From: Candidatus Methanofastidiosia archaeon
Lineage (GTDB): Archaea > Methanobacteriota_B > Thermococci > Methanofastidiosales > Methanofastidiosaceae
DNA: 16,700 bases
Direction of reading: 5' to 3'
Assembly: GCA_003558335.1 (NCBI GenBank)
Contig: PWMA01000136.1
Span: 1 to 16,700 of the forward strand
A program made the position numbers and the translations under genes. The notes beneath the pieces are model-generated. The model was not told the DNA's origin and searched no databases. It saw nothing but the letters and a program-made list of their open reading frames with translations. Positions within the stretch are counted from its first letter, which is position 1; every line of letters starts with the position of its first letter. Positions 14,839 through 16,700 of the stretch are shown piece after piece.

Positions 14839-16700
14839 TTAACACTTTGTATATCCACAGCATCTGCAACTGGCGCATCCTTCAGAAAAAACCAATACTT
14901 CACCACACTCAGGACATTGAGTAGGCATACCGTTTCCAATATTCTCGTTAGAATTTATCGCCATATCCAATCTTTCTTGTTTGGTGTTTAGTTCTTTTTT
15001 GATGTATCTATCCAAAACTATGGCTATTGCATCTGCACATGAATGGACAGGTATGCCTTCGTCCCAAGTAGGCATTGGACACCTAATGTGCCTTAACTGT
15101 TCTATTATAGATTCAATTCCTATTCCAGATCTCAGTGCCAATGATATCAATCTTGCTATGGCTTCATTTTGACTAGCAGGGCACCCTCCAGACTTTCCCA
15201 TCTGCATAAATATTTCACAGAGCCCGTATTCATCTTCATTTATTGTAACGTAAAGATTGCCGCATCCAGTCCTTATTTTTTCAGTGAATCCTTTAGTTAC
15301 CTTCGGTCTTGGTCTAGGAGCCTTTAAAATAGCTGTTTCCTTTTTGTTTACTTTTCCAATGTTCAAAACTTGTTGATCTCTAGAACCGTCTCTATATATG
15401 GTAATCCCCTTAAGGCCACTTCTATATGCTAAAAGGTATGCTTCCATTACGTCATTTTCAGTTGCACTTGTTGGAAAATTAATAGTTTTTGAAACTGCGT
15501 TATCCGTATATTCTTGAAATGCTGCCTGAATTCTTATGTGCCACTCTGGAATAACATCATGAGCAGTTACGAATACTTTTTTAATATCCTCGGGTATTTC
15601 ATCTATTTTTTTTAATGTTCCCTCTTTTGCGATTCTTTTCATTAGTTGCTCATTGTAAATTTTTCTCTCTTTGGAGATTTCTGCAAAAATAGGATTTATT
15701 TCTAATAATTCATCGTTATCCATAACGTTTCTAATATAAGATATTGCAAAGATAGGCTCTATACCACTTGAGCTGCCTGCAATTAAACTAATAGTTCCAG
15801 TTGGGGCTATAGTTGTCACGGTGGCATTTCGTAGTGGATCTTCCCCTCTTTCAAAAAATATACTTTTTTCAAAGTTAGGAAAAGGGCCTCTTTTTGAAGC
15901 AAGTTCTCTTGAAGCCGCTGTTGCTTCTTCTTTTATAAACTTCATTATTGTTTTTGCTATATCGACTGCAGAATCGGAGTTATAAGGTATATTAAGTTTA
16001 AGAAGCATATCTGCAAATCCCATAACTCCTAACCCTATTTTTCTATTGGCCTTTGTCATATCTTCAATTTGGGCCAAAGGATATCTATTGACATCGATAA
16101 CATTGTCTAAAAAATGAACTGACTTTCTTACAACTTCTCCTAAATGATCAAAATCTATCTCATAAAAGTTATCATTTTTATTTAAAAATTTTGAAAGGTT
16201 TATAGAGCCTAAATTACAGGATTCATAAGGAAGCAAGGGTTGTTCTCCACACGGATTTGTGCTTTCAATTTCGCCTATGGCAGGTGTTGGATTTCCCCTA
16301 TTCAATCTATCAATGAAAACTATTCCAGGTTCTCCATTTTTCCATGCCATATTTACTATTTTCTTAAAAACTTCCTTGGCATTTAATTCCCCTTCAATTA
16401 TCCCAGTTCTAGGATTTAAAATATCATAGTTTTCACCGTTTTCAAAAGCTTCGATGAACTTATCTGTAATGGCAACAGATATATTAAAGTTGTTTAGTTT
16501 AGTATTTTCTTCTTTACATTTGATAAATTCTAAAATATCAGGGTGGTCAACTCTCAAAATGGCCATATTTGCGCCTCTTCTCGTGCCACCCTGTTTTATC
16601 GTTTCCGTGGCGGTATCAAATACAGTCATAAAAGAAACAGGGCCACTAGATATCCCTTTTGTTGTTAAAACTACATCATTTTTTGGCCTTAATTTTGAAA
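14839..16700 (-). CDS. nrdJ: Class II (adenosylcobalamin-dependent) ribonucleotide reductase, 3' part
   Basis: Reduces ribonucleotides to deoxyribonucleotides using a B12-generated thiyl radical. The gene is cut by the right edge. The frame is open through the ATG at 16629 to position 16700 and upstream codons read LRPKNDVVLTTKGISSGPVS, which is family sequence, so the ATG is internal. Motifs seen are VIKQGG-like IKQGGTRRGANMAILRVDHP, STNPCGEQPLLPYESCNLG with the active-site N-x-C-x-E, MGFADMLLKL, and TTIAPTGTISLIAG. The C-terminus carries a cysteine-rich module (CPECG...GCASCRCCGYTKC) that in this family binds zinc and helps re-reduce the active site. Convergent with the GcvH-like gene, 20 bases apart. 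About 620 codons are visible. Confidence 0.96.
   Translation of the reverse strand, partial: SKLRPKNDVVLTTKGISSGPVSFMTVFDTATETIKQGGTRRGANMAILRVDHPDILEFIKCKEENTKLNNFNISVAITDKFIEAFENGENYDILNPRTGIIEGELNAKEVFKKIVNMAWKNGEPGIVFIDRLNRGNPTPAIGEIESTNPCGEQPLLPYESCNLGSINLSKFLNKNDNFYEIDFDHLGEVVRKSVHFLDNVIDVNRYPLAQIEDMTKANRKIGLGVMGFADMLLKLNIPYNSDSAVDIAKTIMKFIKEEATAASRELASKRGPFPNFEKSIFFERGEDPLRNATVTTIAPTGTISLIAGSSSGIEPIFAISYIRNVMDNDELLEINPIFAEISKERKIYNEQLMKRIAKEGTLKKIDEIPEDIKKVFVTAHDVIPEWHIRIQAAFQEYTDNAVSKTINFPTSATENDVMEAYLLAYRSGLKGITIYRDGSRDQQVLNIGKVNKKETAILKAPRPRPKVTKGFTEKIRTGCGNLYVTINEDEYGLCEIFMQMGKSGGCPASQNEAIARLISLALRSGIGIESIIEQLRHIRCPMPTWDEGIPVHSCADAIAIVLDRYIKKELNTKQERLDMAINSNENIGNGMPTQCPECGEVLVFSEGCASCRCCGYTKC

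Noticed and set aside
14839..16629. Start of the ribonucleotide reductase at the ATG at 16629
   Set aside because: Upstream codons to the window edge are in frame and read as family sequence (RPKNDVV, SSGPVSF), so the gene continues beyond 16700.
1..16700. CRISPR array, insertion sequence or attachment site
   Set aside because: I saw no regularly spaced repeats, transposase or integrase frames, or direct repeats next to the tRNA gene.

Overview
The window looks like chromosomal DNA from an AT-rich euryarchaeote. Archaeal markers are the KEOPS subunit Cgi121, a threonyl-tRNA synthetase with the archaeal editing domain, Pth2-type peptidyl-tRNA hydrolase, a DUF373 protein, a COG1340-type coiled-coil protein and paired PhoU/RCK_C proteins. 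TATA-type promoters are frequent and several first genes look leaderless. The set would fit a methanogen-related lineage such as Methanofastidiosales, but that is only a guess because no methanogenesis gene is present. There is no phage, transposon or CRISPR signature; this is mainly housekeeping DNA with some unusual accessory genes.

Layout. Positions 1-310 are AT-rich and hold a possible gene fragment at the left edge and an inverted repeat. Then come cgi121 (+), tRNA-Arg(TCG) (-), and two tandem PhoU/RCK_C paralogues (+). These converge, with a 23-bp overlap, on a minus-strand operon: coiled-coil protein, thiamine-binding-like protein, DUF373 membrane protein. Divergent from that operon is an RCK_N-DHH-DHHA1 fusion protein. 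Positions 5845-6900 hold a previously easy-to-miss 52-aa single-span membrane protein and a lipoprotein with a C-terminal CxxC tail. A tightly packed minus-strand operon follows: thrS, a fumarate reductase/L-aspartate oxidase-like flavoprotein, purA, pth2. Divergent from it is a UbiX-type flavin prenyltransferase. The right end holds an FAD-dependent disulfide-reductase-like protein with a CxxxCxxC insert, a broken NifX-like gene, a lone GcvH-like lipoyl carrier, and the 3' part of a class II (B12-dependent) ribonucleotide reductase that runs off the right edge.

How the genes work together. thrS, pth2, cgi121 and the tRNA serve translation and tRNA modification. purA and nrdJ serve nucleotide synthesis, and the flavoprotein beside purA could act on fumarate or aspartate, both linked to the PurA/PurB step. 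The RCK_N-DHH protein and the two PhoU/RCK_C proteins suggest a link between ion homeostasis and cyclic-dinucleotide or nucleotide turnover. Operon-internal genes tend to have Shine-Dalgarno sites and often start at TTG, directly coupled to the preceding stop codon.

Most worth a second look: the cysteine-rich loop that replaces the NAD-binding glycine motif in the reductase at 12708-14063; the NifX-like pseudogene at 14090-14350; the RCK_N-DHH-DHHA1 fusion; the 52-aa membrane protein; and the missing active-site histidine in the fumarate-reductase-like protein.
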